Assembly: GCF_003054445.1 (NCBI RefSeq)
Contig: NC_042506.1
Span: forward strand, 1,805,501-1,869,500
Reading direction: 5' to 3'
DNA from: Pichia kudriavzevii
Taxonomy: Eukaryota > Ascomycota > Pichiomycetes > Pichiales > Pichiaceae
Length of the DNA: 64,000 bases
In this document: positions 31,201-41,121 of the stretch, piece by piece
Layout of the letters: each line of letters opens with the position of its first letter
Numbering within the stretch: the first letter of the stretch is position 1
Notes under the pieces: model-generated
What the model was told of the DNA's origin: nothing
Databases searched by the model: none
Seen by the model: only the letters and a program-made list of their open reading frames with translations
Position numbers and translations under genes: made by a program

Positions 31201-31924
31201 TACCTACGATGATCCTTATATGCTTGATACTCAGTACAGAATGCATCCGGATATTTCAGAGTTTTCAAGAAGGGAATTTTATGACAACAAGTTGAAGGAT
31301 GGTATAACTGCAGAACAAAGAAAGAAACCGACAATTAAGTATCCTGTTTTCTTCCTAGATCACAAAGGAGTTGGTGCATTAGAAGGCAAAAAATTTTCCA
31401 TATCCGGAGAAGAGTTTGGATTTTCTTGGGTTAATATAAAGGAAGTCCAGTACATTGAAAGAATGGTTGAAAAGCTTATTGTAGATCATCAAGTTGCGCC
31501 TTCTTCCATTGGAGTTATGACAGGTTATGCTGCACAAAGAGACCTCATTGTTAATGCACTTGAGAAAAACTCAGTAATCAACCCTTATAGATCCAAGATT
31601 ACTAGAACAGTCGATAAGGAAGATTTAAGTGAAAAGAAGAATGTTACGGTGTGTAATGTTAACGGGATTGTTGTTGCTACTATCGATGCCTTTCAAGGTA
31701 GAGAAATGGACTTTGTTCTGCTTTCCACAGTGAGGTCCAACGTACATGGTAATATAGGTTTTATGTCTGATAAGAGAAGGATGAATGTTGCTTTGACCAG
31801 AGCAAAGTATAGCTTTATTATATGTGGTAATGCTGATTGCCTATCCTCCAATATGTTATGGAATAAATATATAGGCGACCTCAGAAGCAAGAATTATGTT
31901 AAGACTTCTATTAACGACTACTAG
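28277..31924 (+). CDS. ECM32: Upf1-like SF1 helicase Ecm32/Mtt1
   Basis: Ecm32 (Mtt1) is a cytosolic Upf1-family RNA/DNA helicase that binds release factors and modulates translation termination. The 1215-residue product has a Lys/Ser-rich basic N-terminus (1-175), a cysteine/histidine zinc-binding region from about 198 (FYCDECPVELNHFDAASAHI, then CQSCGEADL, CCSSCL, CFRCGSRK and CCAKC), a charged linker at about 390-520, and the helicase core. Helicase motifs include I GPPGSGKTST near 771, II MDEATQSSEP, III LVGDTAQLS, IV LDTQYRMHP, V TIDAFQGREMD and VI VALTRAKYS near 1170. All are intact. S. cerevisiae Ecm32 is 1121 aa. The first in-frame ATG (MSTHEAKST) is used. Convergent with DHR2. Confidence 0.92.
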   Translation: MSTHEAKSTTDSTEADKRRRRGGIKPKSQVTEAIGSAPKNKKYVENPRSTHEIASTLNGVKGGKKKSGKGKKHQELKLTKKPNFPVKAKEDSRVVKRTSGLERTNRVSQSVKGKEDAISIDKGAHTVSKSAKFENNKQKKGKTRKSKLPKSDKQSDISQTDNREVHKDSFKVSSSGAPSSLELAPVLDLGIGVYDVLEFYCDECPVELNHFDAASAHIIDFGHKNMSVVYGGLNDAIKCQSCGEADLNNLNSVLLESNNVGLCCSSCLTGSGFDPLIYSFASKDKLLRYVDNMYRLNSLKCFRCGSRKNLGINQDKIPCCAKCILKDADLRKQKFVKRHEASFLSTLFEDPTYEEFKNIIVSTGPCNDPKSSPVKKLGARDMTPSFDTLTQSNKPDKREKENRNKGDLPSEISGGNISDMSAENDLDDNSASKPRKEKKVKKTTSMSSSLPEEKNSAFISTQQSEKTGSTQSSGDRKRSEKKKDKKSKKNENAKMNKDGLKKSSKLDLKSSIPSPISKELLKDLTPDELRVEDKFEKLKKIIKNTLPGAIKLQFDSINEYYSYLTYSLLLEELFQVDICTDVKFEWKDKEFCSMNGSTQKWFQMYVNDDIKHLKKHPFVRDQPIFILRKSDVNLNWSEKPEFWVAHVAGSTLAKVDKRGRQIKVRARKHAVAKKDNQASSFNLRLYPWNSSTFPINEKGDQFAFVPGSNVLGRILNSMNQIENKEFINLILGKSKVKRINFNNRIHKYFNNLNESQKDALQSAFNNSVTILQGPPGSGKTSTIHEIILQLLENLHYYPILVVAASNLAVDNIAEKLMPKYKDIILRITSLSKEREYNMEHPLGEVCLHNKISGILPSNLKDIEMRVKRDPGSVSSSEFSKYLDGCSKYGEQLVKQANIIFATTAGIAGPYLKNVKSMPVIIMDEATQSSEPSTLIPLGAKGCKKVILVGDTAQLSVFTRVKSLEMSLFQRVLENGTYDDPYMLDTQYRMHPDISEFSRREFYDNKLKDGITAEQRKKPTIKYPVFFLDHKGVGALEGKKFSISGEEFGFSWVNIKEVQYIERMVEKLIVDHQVAPSSIGVMTGYAAQRDLIVNALEKNSVINPYRSKITRTVDKEDLSEKKNVTVCNVNGIVVATIDAFQGREMDFVLLSTVRSNVHGNIGFMSDKRRMNVALTRAKYSFIICGNADCLSSNMLWNKYIGDLRSKNYVKTSINDY

Positions 31925-32142
31925 ATATACATGTGTAACTTAAAGTGATTTATATAGTTATGGTTCAGTGTTCAAATATTTAATAGATTTAGTTGTTTTC
32001 CATAGTTTATCGTTGATGAAAAATAAGTAAACTTAATGGTGTTTATTGCCATTAATCTAGAAATGAGTGATAATGATTAAATTCTATGCTAAAGTTTTCC
32101 GGTATTATGTGACTCAAAAGAGTGAACTCGATAAACATCAGT

Positions 32143-34404
32143 TTATTTTTCAGTACTCACTTTTGTACCTTGTAATTTTGGTGCAATTTCCTGTAACCAT
32201 TCCAATTTGATGGCTGACACACTCCTTGCATAACCTTTGACAGTATAGACAAATTCAATATACAATATTGCATCTTTTTTTTTACCAAATAATAATGAAG
32301 AAGGGTGCACAGAAATAAGACTACCAGTAGTTACAGTCCGATATGATCTATCAGGAAGACCTATTGCCGTGTTAGATATAAACCCATGCAGGAATGACTT
32401 TAGAATATGTTCAACATCTAGCGGCTTATTATTAGCTATATCATCATCATAGTCATTTTCGTCAACATCCATCACATCATTTCCAAGCAAAATCATATAG
32501 TCTTTGATTTGCTTCTTAATTCTATTAACATTTTTGAAGCCTTTATAAGAAACATGAATTTCTTTACACCAAGCTTTCCTTTCCCGTGGGTCCTTGATGT
32601 TATTGAAGATATCAAACATCTCTTTAAGCATAATTAAATCACCATACGATGTTCCTAAAGTACACGTATCGTTACGTAGAGCATTTATCTCATCTCGCTT
32701 TTCACTGGAAGGATTCAAGAGCAGATTATCAACAGACAAGCATGAAACAATATCAATAACTTCTTCGAGGACATTAAATTCTTGAGCTTTAATAAGAACA
32801 GATGCCAAATGAGGAGCTACAGGTAAAATTACCATCTTTTCACCCAGCTCAGTAATATTTCCACTGTTGTTTATAGCTCCAAGAGTATAGAGTTGCTGTA
32901 AAGAAGCAACTAAGGATTCGTGCCCTGGATTTTCAAGCCAGTGCCATCCTAGAATATCGTCTACCCCAAGTTTTTTTAACATCAAAACAGGAGAAATGAT
33001 TTCAGACCTGAGAATCTCCGGCTCTGTTGTATCGGTAAGCTTTAAGTAGTCCGATTCTTTGTACAGTCTATAGCATTTTCCCGATGATTCTCTACCGGCT
33101 CTACCGGCTCTTTGGGTAGCGGATGCTTTGGAAATCGGAACGGTTAAAAGAGTAGAAAGGCCCAGCTGATGTCTCCATACTTTTACTTTTCTTAAGCCAC
33201 TATCTATGACATACTTGATTCCTGGGACCGTGACTGATGTTTCAGCAATATTGGTAGACACAATCACTTTACGCTGTCTTGGTTTTAGTTTTGAGAAGAT
33301 CTTCATTTGCTGTTGAGGTGGCAATGCTGCGTATAATGGCATTGCAACTATATGTGGTGCCTCCTTTGGTAGCTCCGGTGCAATATTAGTTAGCATATCA
33401 ACCACCTTGTCGATATCATCCTGACCAGGAAGAAAACATAAAATGTCACCTGATTGTTCTCCTTGGTTGATTTGAATAATTGACTTGATTGTCGTATCGA
33501 TAATGTCATCAGCTGCTTTATCCATGTAATATCTTTCTACTGGATACATTTTACCTTCAACAAACAATATTGGTGCATTGTTGAAGAATTTTGAAAACTT
33601 CTCGGCATCTAACGTCGCAGACATAATAATAACCTTGAAATCAGGCTCGTCTTTACCCTTATTTCTCTCAATTAAAAGGCCTTTCAAAAACCCAATAAGT
33701 AGATCTGTTAAAATTGTCCTTTCATGCGCTTCGTCGACAATCACCATAGAGTATTTAGACAATGTTGGATCAATCATCATTTCTCTAAGCAACATACCGT
33801 CCGTGATGTACTTTAACTTGGTATAATGTGATGTAGCATTATTAAATCTCACAGAGTAACCCACGTCTTCTCCTACATGACATCCATATTCCTCTGACAC
33901 TCTCATTGCCAAGTTCATGGCTGCAACTCTACGCGGTTGTGTTACTGCAATATTCTTATCCATTATCTCCATTAAAAATTGAGGAATCTGGGTTGACTTA
34001 CCAGAACCAGTTTCACCAATCAATATTGTGACTGGATTTTGCAAAATTTGTGGGATTATTTCATCTTTGACTTTATAAACAGGTAAAGTTTTTCTTATTT
34101 CATATAACTTTTCAGCATTTTTTTTGAGTTGACTTCTGCTAACTGAACGATTTTGCTCAAAAAACTCATCATCACTGTCAGGATTCTCCCTGTTGTATTC
34201 ATCATCATTTTCAGTAGATTTGTCATCAAAATAGACTGTCTTGTAAACTTGGCTTTTGTTGGCACTGGCTCTTTGGAAGTTGCTGCTATTTTCAGACTTT
34301 GACTCGGTTTCACGGTATCCCTTTTCTTCATTATTTACAATAGGTGTCTCATATTCTGTGTCAGAAAAGACTATTTTCTTATTCTGTCTTTGTTTACGTC
34401 CCAT
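32143..34404 (-). CDS. DHR2: DEAH-box RNA helicase Dhr2, 18S rRNA processing
   Basis: Dhr2 is a nucleolar DEAH helicase needed for early 18S rRNA maturation. The 753-residue protein (yeast 735) has a charged N-terminus with an acidic patch (NDDEYNRENPDSDDEF), then motif I GETGSGKST near 135, Ia TQPRRVAAMN, II DEAHERT near 223, III SATLDAEKF near 263, V STNIAETSVT and VI QRAGRAGRES near 436, followed by winged-helix, ratchet and OB-fold regions. The latter has NTAIGLPDRSYRT and SVHPSSLLFGKK. Similarity is stronger to Dhr2 than to Prp2/16/22/43 because of the short N-terminus and LPVYKVKDEII. It is divergent from OST1. Confidence 0.9.
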   Translation of the reverse strand: MGRKQRQNKKIVFSDTEYETPIVNNEEKGYRETESKSENSSNFQRASANKSQVYKTVYFDDKSTENDDEYNRENPDSDDEFFEQNRSVSRSQLKKNAEKLYEIRKTLPVYKVKDEIIPQILQNPVTILIGETGSGKSTQIPQFLMEIMDKNIAVTQPRRVAAMNLAMRVSEEYGCHVGEDVGYSVRFNNATSHYTKLKYITDGMLLREMMIDPTLSKYSMVIVDEAHERTILTDLLIGFLKGLLIERNKGKDEPDFKVIIMSATLDAEKFSKFFNNAPILFVEGKMYPVERYYMDKAADDIIDTTIKSIIQINQGEQSGDILCFLPGQDDIDKVVDMLTNIAPELPKEAPHIVAMPLYAALPPQQQMKIFSKLKPRQRKVIVSTNIAETSVTVPGIKYVIDSGLRKVKVWRHQLGLSTLLTVPISKASATQRAGRAGRESSGKCYRLYKESDYLKLTDTTEPEILRSEIISPVLMLKKLGVDDILGWHWLENPGHESLVASLQQLYTLGAINNSGNITELGEKMVILPVAPHLASVLIKAQEFNVLEEVIDIVSCLSVDNLLLNPSSEKRDEINALRNDTCTLGTSYGDLIMLKEMFDIFNNIKDPRERKAWCKEIHVSYKGFKNVNRIKKQIKDYMILLGNDVMDVDENDYDDDIANNKPLDVEHILKSFLHGFISNTAIGLPDRSYRTVTTGSLISVHPSSLLFGKKKDAILYIEFVYTVKGYARSVSAIKLEWLQEIAPKLQGTKVSTEK

Positions 34405-34495
34405 GATAGAGTTAGGCCACTCGTTCTTAAGGTACGTACCTATTTTGCATTAAACACCCTTTTTGAATGGATTAGTACCTGCATTGTAACTGTTT

Positions 34496-34505
34496 AAAAT
34501 TTTTC
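34496..34505. promoter_or_regulatory. RRPE-like element upstream of DHR2
   Basis: AAAATTTTTC on the + strand is GAAAAATTTT in the DHR2 direction, an exact match to the ribosome-biogenesis RRPE core, about 92-101 bp upstream of the DHR2 ATG. The same kind of element precedes NOG1. Confidence 0.5.
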
Positions 34506-34652
34506 AGTTGTCTCTCAGAAACGAGCCTCCAAAATGAAAACAGTACACCAAAAAGTGCGGTTCATGTTGAATATGAATGAGACATAACGTGGCAGCTAGC
34601 CATAGGTTATTGTTAAGGTTAAGAAGTGTCTGGAAAATAGCTAGGTAGCAAA

Positions 34653-36104
34653 ATGAAGTTCAACAACATCCTACTTCTTTGGTCCTTTGTTTTGTCAGTT
34701 GCTGTGGCTGTTCACCCATTTGCTAAAAACTGGGAAAACATTGAGTATTCTAAAACCATTGACGTTGCCAAGTCCTTTTCCAAGGAGAAACATATTATTA
34801 AAGTGAAAAACATCAACACAGAGCCTTCAAAACAATACATTTTTGCTGTTCCAAAAGATGTTAAGAAGCATATTACTTTGGTGGTGGGATTGTATCAAAC
34901 GCCTGCTGGCAAGAACTCTTTGCTTCAACCTAAAGCCATGCCAATCAGTGATGATGACTTGGTGTATTACATGCTTGAATTGCCTTATCCTATTGCGCCG
35001 GGTTCGCAGTTTGACTTTGCTATTTCTTATATTATTACAAACCAATTCACCCCTTACCCAGAATTTATTGAAATGGAAGACAATCAAGTGCTAAAATTGT
35101 CTACCAATGCTTATCCGTTGTCTCCATATGATACGCAGTCATATGAATTGATCTTTTCTCACATAAGAGAGTACCAGGAGTTAAATGCTAACAGTTTCAC
35201 TCATGATTTAGTTAAATCTGAAATTGGAAGCAGTGCTGTGAAATACTCTTCTTCAAGTGCTATCCCAGCGAACTCTCTATTTACTCTTGATGTCACGTTT
35301 GTTAAGAATGCTCCTCTACCTTTTATTAATTATTTAAAGAGAGATTTGTGGGTATCACATTGGTCTGGTGTTTTACAATTGGTTGAATATTACGAATTGA
35401 CAAACCATGCAGCAAAACTTTCCAAAGGTTTCTCAAGGGCAAAATATTTAGCTAGTGGTATTGCATCTAAATTACATCATTGCATTGCTGTGTTGAGAAT
35501 TCCATTCGACAAATCAAAGAAAATTGAGGAAAACTCCATGTATTATGTGGACAAAGTTGGTAATGTTTCCACTTCTCAATTCAACTCTGATGAATTACTT
35601 ATTCGTCCAAGGTTCCCTATCTTTGGTGGATGGCATTATAACTTCACCATTGGATGGGATTATGCTTTAAACCAATTTGTCAGACAGAACAATGAAGAAT
35701 ACATTTTGAAAGCAAATATTTTAGATGGTATTTACGATGCTACGTATGACCAGGTTGAACTTAATGTGTATCTTCCTGAAGGTGCTGAAATCATTGATTA
35801 TGCTTTACCTTTTGGCATAGACGAACCAACAATTTCTCATGAAACTTCATATTTGGATGTTGGCACTGGTCATACTAGAATTACCTTCAGGATTGAAAAT
35901 CTTATTGATGAGATGAAAAACTTAGTTGTTGTATTACGTTATAGGTACACAACTTACGCAATGTTCTACAAGCCATTGCAAGCCTCATTTTACATATTTC
36001 TTGCGTTGATGGGACTCTACATCCTGAAAAAAATTGATATCTCAATTAAACCGCAAAAGAAAGAAGAAACTGAAAATGTAATTATAAGTGAAGCAGTGAA
36101 CTAA
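34653..36104 (+). CDS. OST1: Oligosaccharyltransferase subunit Ost1 (ribophorin I)
   Basis: Ost1 is an essential ER-membrane subunit of the oligosaccharyltransferase that N-glycosylates nascent proteins. The 483-residue product has a signal peptide (about 1-20, LLLWSFVLSVAVAV), a luminal ribophorin I domain with NWENIEYSKTIDVAKSF, LVVGLYQTPAG, LELPYPIAPGSQFDFAI, LSTNAYPLSPYDTQSYEL and RFPIFGGWHYNFTIGWDY, and one TM segment near 442-460 followed by a basic cytosolic tail (KKIDISIKPQKKEE). Length agrees with yeast (476 aa). An NFT sequon lies in the luminal part. Divergent from DHR2 across 248 bp; convergent with the formin gene. Confidence 0.96.
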   Translation: MKFNNILLLWSFVLSVAVAVHPFAKNWENIEYSKTIDVAKSFSKEKHIIKVKNINTEPSKQYIFAVPKDVKKHITLVVGLYQTPAGKNSLLQPKAMPISDDDLVYYMLELPYPIAPGSQFDFAISYIITNQFTPYPEFIEMEDNQVLKLSTNAYPLSPYDTQSYELIFSHIREYQELNANSFTHDLVKSEIGSSAVKYSSSSAIPANSLFTLDVTFVKNAPLPFINYLKRDLWVSHWSGVLQLVEYYELTNHAAKLSKGFSRAKYLASGIASKLHHCIAVLRIPFDKSKKIEENSMYYVDKVGNVSTSQFNSDELLIRPRFPIFGGWHYNFTIGWDYALNQFVRQNNEEYILKANILDGIYDATYDQVELNVYLPEGAEIIDYALPFGIDEPTISHETSYLDVGTGHTRITFRIENLIDEMKNLVVVLRYRYTTYAMFYKPLQASFYIFLALMGLYILKKIDISIKPQKKEETENVIISEAVN

Positions 36105-36324
36105 TATGCTTTACTGGTAGAAAACACGGTTTTTGTATACTTCTATATAAATAGATTGACTTTTATATGTACTTATACCACCCAAAATTTGACCAACTCC
36201 AACATGCCGTCCAATCGAGGTTTATTAAAGGATACCGTTATTTTCATAATTAGCGTAGTGTTTCTACCATGTATTTCTATATAGTAAACTAATGAAATCT
36301 ACGATTTCAGGTTTTAATGCGAGT

Positions 36325-39300
36325 CTATAAATCTATTAGGTTGCCATTATTCTTGGTTTCTATGCCTATTCGCCTATCCAAGTTTTTAAGATCGTCTGCA
36401 AAAGGCAGGCAGTTCCGAGTTTCACTTGAAGAATCGTCTATCCCTGATTTGGCATGAGTTGCAAGTTGAAGCAGCGGAGCAACCCCTGTTTCCTCTACAT
36501 TTTCCAAATTGCAAACAAATCCATCACTCTTCTCAAAATGGTCTTTGGTATCATTTAACGTCGGTTTTTCTACATTTGGAGATGTTTTGAGGTCGACCTT
36601 TTCATCTTTGGATGCATTTATACCCTCATCGTGGAACTGTTTCAGACTTTCCAAGGTAGTTGAGTTATAACCTTTACAAGATGAAGTTTTAGGGTTCGAT
36701 AATATACATTCTTTGTCCTTGGGATCCTTCCACGATTTGAAAAATGTCGAGCCTGTATGTTTTGTAATTAGTTCTTCAATAGAACAACCAGTTGCATCGC
36801 CGTTTTCAGTTCCACCATTACTGGCATTTTTATGGCTACTTTCTGTTTCATCATCAGGTTCAGCTTGGCCTTGAGTTTCGGTTTCACCCGTTTCAGTTTC
36901 ACCGCTGGCTTCAACAGCAGTCTCAATATCTTTTAGAGCTAAATCTTCTTTTTCAATATCGTTCAAATTAAAATTACCAATTGATTCTCTTGACGAACTA
37001 TCTTCGTCACAATTTTTCAGCACAGCGGGTCTATTTCCAGCAGGATCTTGTGAGGCTTTCTTTGAATCAAATGTTTTTTTTTCTTTCAGTCTTACCATCA
37101 ACTGTTTCATTAATGTATTTTGTTGGGCCTTGACCTCCTCTTCCTTATTCATGGAGTTATGCTGGGCGTTCTTGCGTGCGTGTTCATTTTTTTCTACCTC
37201 TTCACGTCTGATATTTTCCAGATACGCTTTTTTGTATTCATTTACAAATGTAACAAACTTCATGAAAAATCCATTTCTGCTACTTCTATCGGAGTATTCT
37301 TCTGCATAATAGATCATTGTACTTTCAAGGAATTCGAGAGTCGTGGCTAAGCGCTTTTTCAATGTATCTGCTTTTACTTTGGCCTTGCCAATAATACCTT
37401 TAGAGTATTCAATAATCTTATCGTCTGGATGTAGTTTTGATTTATCACTCAAAACACCCCTTTCTAATTGCTCGTAACAACTTCTAACCAGGTTCGTGAA
37501 ATCGTCAACACTTTTTTCTAACTCATCTATATTCAACGTTGAAATCTTTTTCAGATCGGTTAGTTCATCTGTAAAATCTTTATATTGCGGAAAATGTATT
37601 CTCACTGTCGCCTCAATATAATGCAGCAAGCTAATTTTATTTGTAGTGTCCTTCAGGAATCTTAAGCGCTGTAAAGTAGAAAGCCGAAAACCCAAAGCAA
37701 TCTTCGAATCATCGTTCATGAAATTCCCCATATTTTTTATCAATGCAAGAATTTCGATCAATGATTTAGACGATTTTATATTGTTTAAACCGGATTCCAA
37801 AAGATCCAATTTTCTGTTTATTTCTGAATAATCTGATTCATAAGAAATCGAAACAAATAGAATCCTCGATCTTGCCTTCCAATAACTGGACAAATTGTAG
37901 CAAAGTTCAAGGTAGATTCTATCATATCTTTCTAAGTCGTTGGGGTCTCGTTTTGGTTTCGCACCTTCTATTTTTATATTAGTAGAATATGGAGCAAGAT
38001 CTCTCAGTAGAGTTGACGTCACCTCAGTGGCGGTTTCATTGTTAAAAAATTCTATCACATTAGTAGCTTTTGTGATTTCGTCATCACAGTGGAGGACTTT
38101 CTTGGTAAATTCCACATCCGATAGGGAATGAAACTGGTGTAGATTGATTGCAAATGTTTGTTTCAAATCTCTTGGCAAAAAAGTTGTCTTTTCTGATACA
38201 GTTTTTTTGGGTTTTTGATTTTTTGGCTTCATTTTGTATTCTTTTATTTTGAATGACTCCTCCAACTGCGATAAAATTCCTCTCTCATCAAGTACCTTGT
38301 TAATAGAATGGTCATCTAGATCTTTCCATAATGTATTTGATATATTATCAATTCTGTCCCAATGAACTTGTTTCAATTTTGTCTGTGCTCTTTTCAGTGA
38401 TTTTAGTTGGTCAAGTAGTTCTGCATTTGGGTCTACTTTTTCCTTCTCTTCATCGACAGTTGATTCTTCTTCAACTTCAGTTGGACTAGGAAGGCTAGTG
38501 ATAGTTTTCTTGATTTTCAGGTTATCCGGTAAAGGAGGAGGAGGAGGAGGCGGCAGTGCTGATGTAAGAAGGGATGATGTTTTGTTACATCCTTTGAGAA
38601 AAGGAGGTAGAGGGGGCGGAGGTGGGGGTAATGACACCGTGCCTTTAGCTACCGATCTCAGGTGCAAAGGTAATGGAGGAGGAGGCGGAGGAGGCGGAGG
38701 CGGGGAAGGAATAGGTAGGCCACAGAATGACACAGGAAAATGACTTCCAGAGCCGTTACTTGGACCGTTACCAGGGTCGTTATCAGGTCCATTACCATAA
38801 CCACTACCAAAACCATTACCAGGACCACTACCAGGTTCATTACCAGGTCCATTACCATAACCACTACCAAAACCATTACCAGGACCACTACCAGGTTCAT
38901 TACCAGGTCCATTACCAGGTCCATTACCATAACCGCTACCAAAACCATTACCAGGACCACTACCCGGGTCGTTACCAGGTCCATTACCATAACCACTACC
39001 GGGACCGTTAGCACTGTCAGGAGGGCCAACTCCGCCCATAAAATTGCCTCTAGGCATAATGCTTGGTATTTCTTCATCCGTGCTCGTGCCACTACATGTT
39101 GTGTTGCTAAAACAGTATGCATTAATGTCATAATAATCATATGGCTCAAAGAATGTGTCTGTTTTGACTTGAACAGCGTTTTCCCTTGTTGTATTTTCTA
39201 TGTTTGATCCAATATAACCATATCCGGAGCCATACTGGATTTCTGAAGAGTTTTTGCTAGTTTCAAATGAATGACCACACTGGTTTAGTGATATTGAGTC

Positions 39301-41121
39301 AACTGGCGATTTTCTATCAGAACTGGACCCAATAGGATCTTCTGTAAATGAATCATTTGTATAACTTGGTTCTGTTTTGCCGAAATTAAATGGTTCAGCC
39401 TTTTGTTTCATTGGATCTAGAGACTTTCGATAATTGGAATAATACCCGTAACTTGGCTCTCTATTCCCAGCCAAATTTGGCTGCGTAGTTTCATGTCTGA
39501 TAGGAACATATGCTTTGACAAGAAAACTGATGGCTTTTCTGTCACTATCAAATCTAGACAGTAGTAATTCAAATATCGATTCAGTTAGTTCAGTGTAGTC
39601 ATTATAGTTCTTTTTTAAAATGTTGATCACCAGTTCTAAGGCACTATAAAACCTTGTCTCATCGATACTCTTCATATTTTCCAGACTATCTAACAGCTCA
39701 TTAGTTTGCCCAGCATCTAGCAAGTTAGATGGTGTCAGTTTCTTCATCGGATCTAAGCTCCTTTGTTCTTGTGTCATGATTTTCTTGTCTGAGTCTCGTA
39801 ATTGATAGTATTCGTTTATAACGTCATTCACAGGATTCGATTTTAGCTGCTTCGAGAGATTTAAAAGTTCAAGCAATCCAGACTCTTCCAATTTGGATCT
39901 AAGTAATGTGCGGTGTTTGACTCTTTTAAAGCTGGTAATCATCTCGCATATCAGAAATAACGTCAGCATGATGAATTCTTCCATTACAGCATCTTCAGAA
40001 TTCAAGTTGCTAGTAGCAACTAATTCAATGGCATTTCTTATCCATTGATAAAATGGGTTTGACGAATGATTTGACGACTTCTCATTTTCATCATCTGTAG
40101 AGTCCATGTTCAAGCTGTGAGTTTCTGACATAATGGTGAGCTCAGATAAAAATATCTTTGAGGCTACAATTTTATTATTAACTAACAACAGACTTAATAT
40201 ACCTGTTGCTAAAGTCATTGATCTTATTTGAGGAGACATCAAGCTATGCGCTACCAATTCTGTTAAATAATTAAATGGCAAATAACTTTTCGATGTGGAA
40301 GTTTCTCGTAGCAGTAGGCATTTGATTATTGATAGTATACAAAATTCAGTTTTTATTTGGTCATTTGACTTAATTGAAATATAGTTGATCTTTTTTAGTT
40401 CAACAGCCAATTTTCTAATAAGTTCTTGCAGAATAGAAGAATTGTTCCATTTTTTGTTTGTTTTCGCAGAATTGATCAATTCATCCAAGAATTTATAATG
40501 TTTGACACGCATTGTTCCACTATTAAGCTTTTCCAGAAAGTATGATGGATCAGGAGGAGAAGGGAGAGGAATAGGGCCAGACAAAAATGCCGTTTTTTGT
40601 CGAAGTTGTATTACTTCCTTTTCTTCCGTCTGCTTCTTCTGCTCTTTCTCTTCATCAAGATCATCAAAATAGGAAACATTAGAGGTTGAGTTGTTTGGAT
40701 CCATATACATATAACTAATTTCACTGTGCGTGGACGTTATCCTTTGGCTCTCTCTGTTAATAGCCTGATAACCAACTTCCCGATTCTTTACAGTTGACGT
40801 TACGTAATTGTCCAAAGTTCTATTGAAAGGATCTAGCTCCGAATCGGATATTTCTTTTTCCCGGCTAACCTCAAAATCTGGATACGTTGGCTGTACTTCG
40901 CCATTCGATGAATTGGTCTCCTCCGAGCTGACGAGAGGATATCCCCCCACGGTTGATGAGCTTAGTTTCCTTATACCAGATGTCGATCTTCGTCTTATTT
41001 CTTTTACTTTCTTGACAAAGTTCTTTCGTCCCCTTTGTTTGTCCACATTCAATTGATTCGTGTTTGTGTTCTGTAATGTAAGATCCGTATTCAGTCCATT
41101 ATTCGGATCGTCCCACTGCAT
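36325..41121 (-). CDS. BNI1: Formin (Bni1 type), actin nucleator
   Basis: Formins nucleate and elongate unbranched actin cables at sites of polarised growth. The 1598-residue protein has a basic N-terminus, a GBD/FH3-like helical region (about 200-540), a Ser/Asn-rich linker, a Gly/Pro/Asn/Tyr repeat at about 700-792, an FH1 region with three polyproline tracts (about 797-875), and an FH2 domain from KLKQVHWDRIDN near 920 to about 1305. The FH2 segments NLHQFHSLSDVEF, DRIYLELCYNL and GNFMNDDSKIALGFRL favour Bni1 over Bnr1. A coiled, charged DAD-like region and an acidic tail follow. S. cerevisiae Bni1 is 1953 aa; the difference is mostly N-terminal. Assignment of Bni1 versus a fused or ancestral formin is moderately sure. 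Confidence 0.9.
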   Translation of the reverse strand: MQWDDPNNGLNTDLTLQNTNTNQLNVDKQRGRKNFVKKVKEIRRRSTSGIRKLSSSTVGGYPLVSSEETNSSNGEVQPTYPDFEVSREKEISDSELDPFNRTLDNYVTSTVKNREVGYQAINRESQRITSTHSEISYMYMDPNNSTSNVSYFDDLDEEKEQKKQTEEKEVIQLRQKTAFLSGPIPLPSPPDPSYFLEKLNSGTMRVKHYKFLDELINSAKTNKKWNNSSILQELIRKLAVELKKINYISIKSNDQIKTEFCILSIIKCLLLRETSTSKSYLPFNYLTELVAHSLMSPQIRSMTLATGILSLLLVNNKIVASKIFLSELTIMSETHSLNMDSTDDENEKSSNHSSNPFYQWIRNAIELVATSNLNSEDAVMEEFIMLTLFLICEMITSFKRVKHRTLLRSKLEESGLLELLNLSKQLKSNPVNDVINEYYQLRDSDKKIMTQEQRSLDPMKKLTPSNLLDAGQTNELLDSLENMKSIDETRFYSALELVINILKKNYNDYTELTESIFELLLSRFDSDRKAISFLVKAYVPIRHETTQPNLAGNREPSYGYYSNYRKSLDPMKQKAEPFNFGKTEPSYTNDSFTEDPIGSSSDRKSPVDSISLNQCGHSFETSKNSSEIQYGSGYGYIGSNIENTTRENAVQVKTDTFFEPYDYYDINAYCFSNTTCSGTSTDEEIPSIMPRGNFMGGVGPPDSANGPGSGYGNGPGNDPGSGPGNGFGSGYGNGPGNGPGNEPGSGPGNGFGSGYGNGPGNEPGSGPGNGFGSGYGNGPDNDPGNGPSNGSGSHFPVSFCGLPIPSPPPPPPPPPPLPLHLRSVAKGTVSLPPPPPPLPPFLKGCNKTSSLLTSALPPPPPPPLPDNLKIKKTITSLPSPTEVEEESTVDEEKEKVDPNAELLDQLKSLKRAQTKLKQVHWDRIDNISNTLWKDLDDHSINKVLDERGILSQLEESFKIKEYKMKPKNQKPKKTVSEKTTFLPRDLKQTFAINLHQFHSLSDVEFTKKVLHCDDEITKATNVIEFFNNETATEVTSTLLRDLAPYSTNIKIEGAKPKRDPNDLERYDRIYLELCYNLSSYWKARSRILFVSISYESDYSEINRKLDLLESGLNNIKSSKSLIEILALIKNMGNFMNDDSKIALGFRLSTLQRLRFLKDTTNKISLLHYIEATVRIHFPQYKDFTDELTDLKKISTLNIDELEKSVDDFTNLVRSCYEQLERGVLSDKSKLHPDDKIIEYSKGIIGKAKVKADTLKKRLATTLEFLESTMIYYAEEYSDRSSRNGFFMKFVTFVNEYKKAYLENIRREEVEKNEHARKNAQHNSMNKEEEVKAQQNTLMKQLMVRLKEKKTFDSKKASQDPAGNRPAVLKNCDEDSSSRESIGNFNLNDIEKEDLALKDIETAVEASGETETGETETQGQAEPDDETESSHKNASNGGTENGDATGCSIEELITKHTGSTFFKSWKDPKDKECILSNPKTSSCKGYNSTTLESLKQFHDEGINASKDEKVDLKTSPNVEKPTLNDTKDHFEKSDGFVCNLENVEETGVAPLLQLATHAKSGIDDSSSETRNCLPFADDLKNLDRRIGIETKNNGNLIDL
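38745..39012 (-). repeat. Coding minisatellite in the formin gene
   Basis: Tandem repeat built from near-12-bp units, read in the gene's sense as Gly-(Pro/Ser/Tyr/Phe)-Gly-Asn/Ser/Asp steps (for example PGNGFGSGYGNGPGN). About 60-72-bp higher-order units are repeated three to four times with few changes. It lies just before the first polyproline tract of FH1. Confidence 0.88.

Noticed and set aside
38498-39207. Repeat-rich frames on both strands (GGGGG and HYHNHYQ or VMVLVMDLV types)
   Set aside because: These are other-frame readings of the formin FH1 and minisatellite region.
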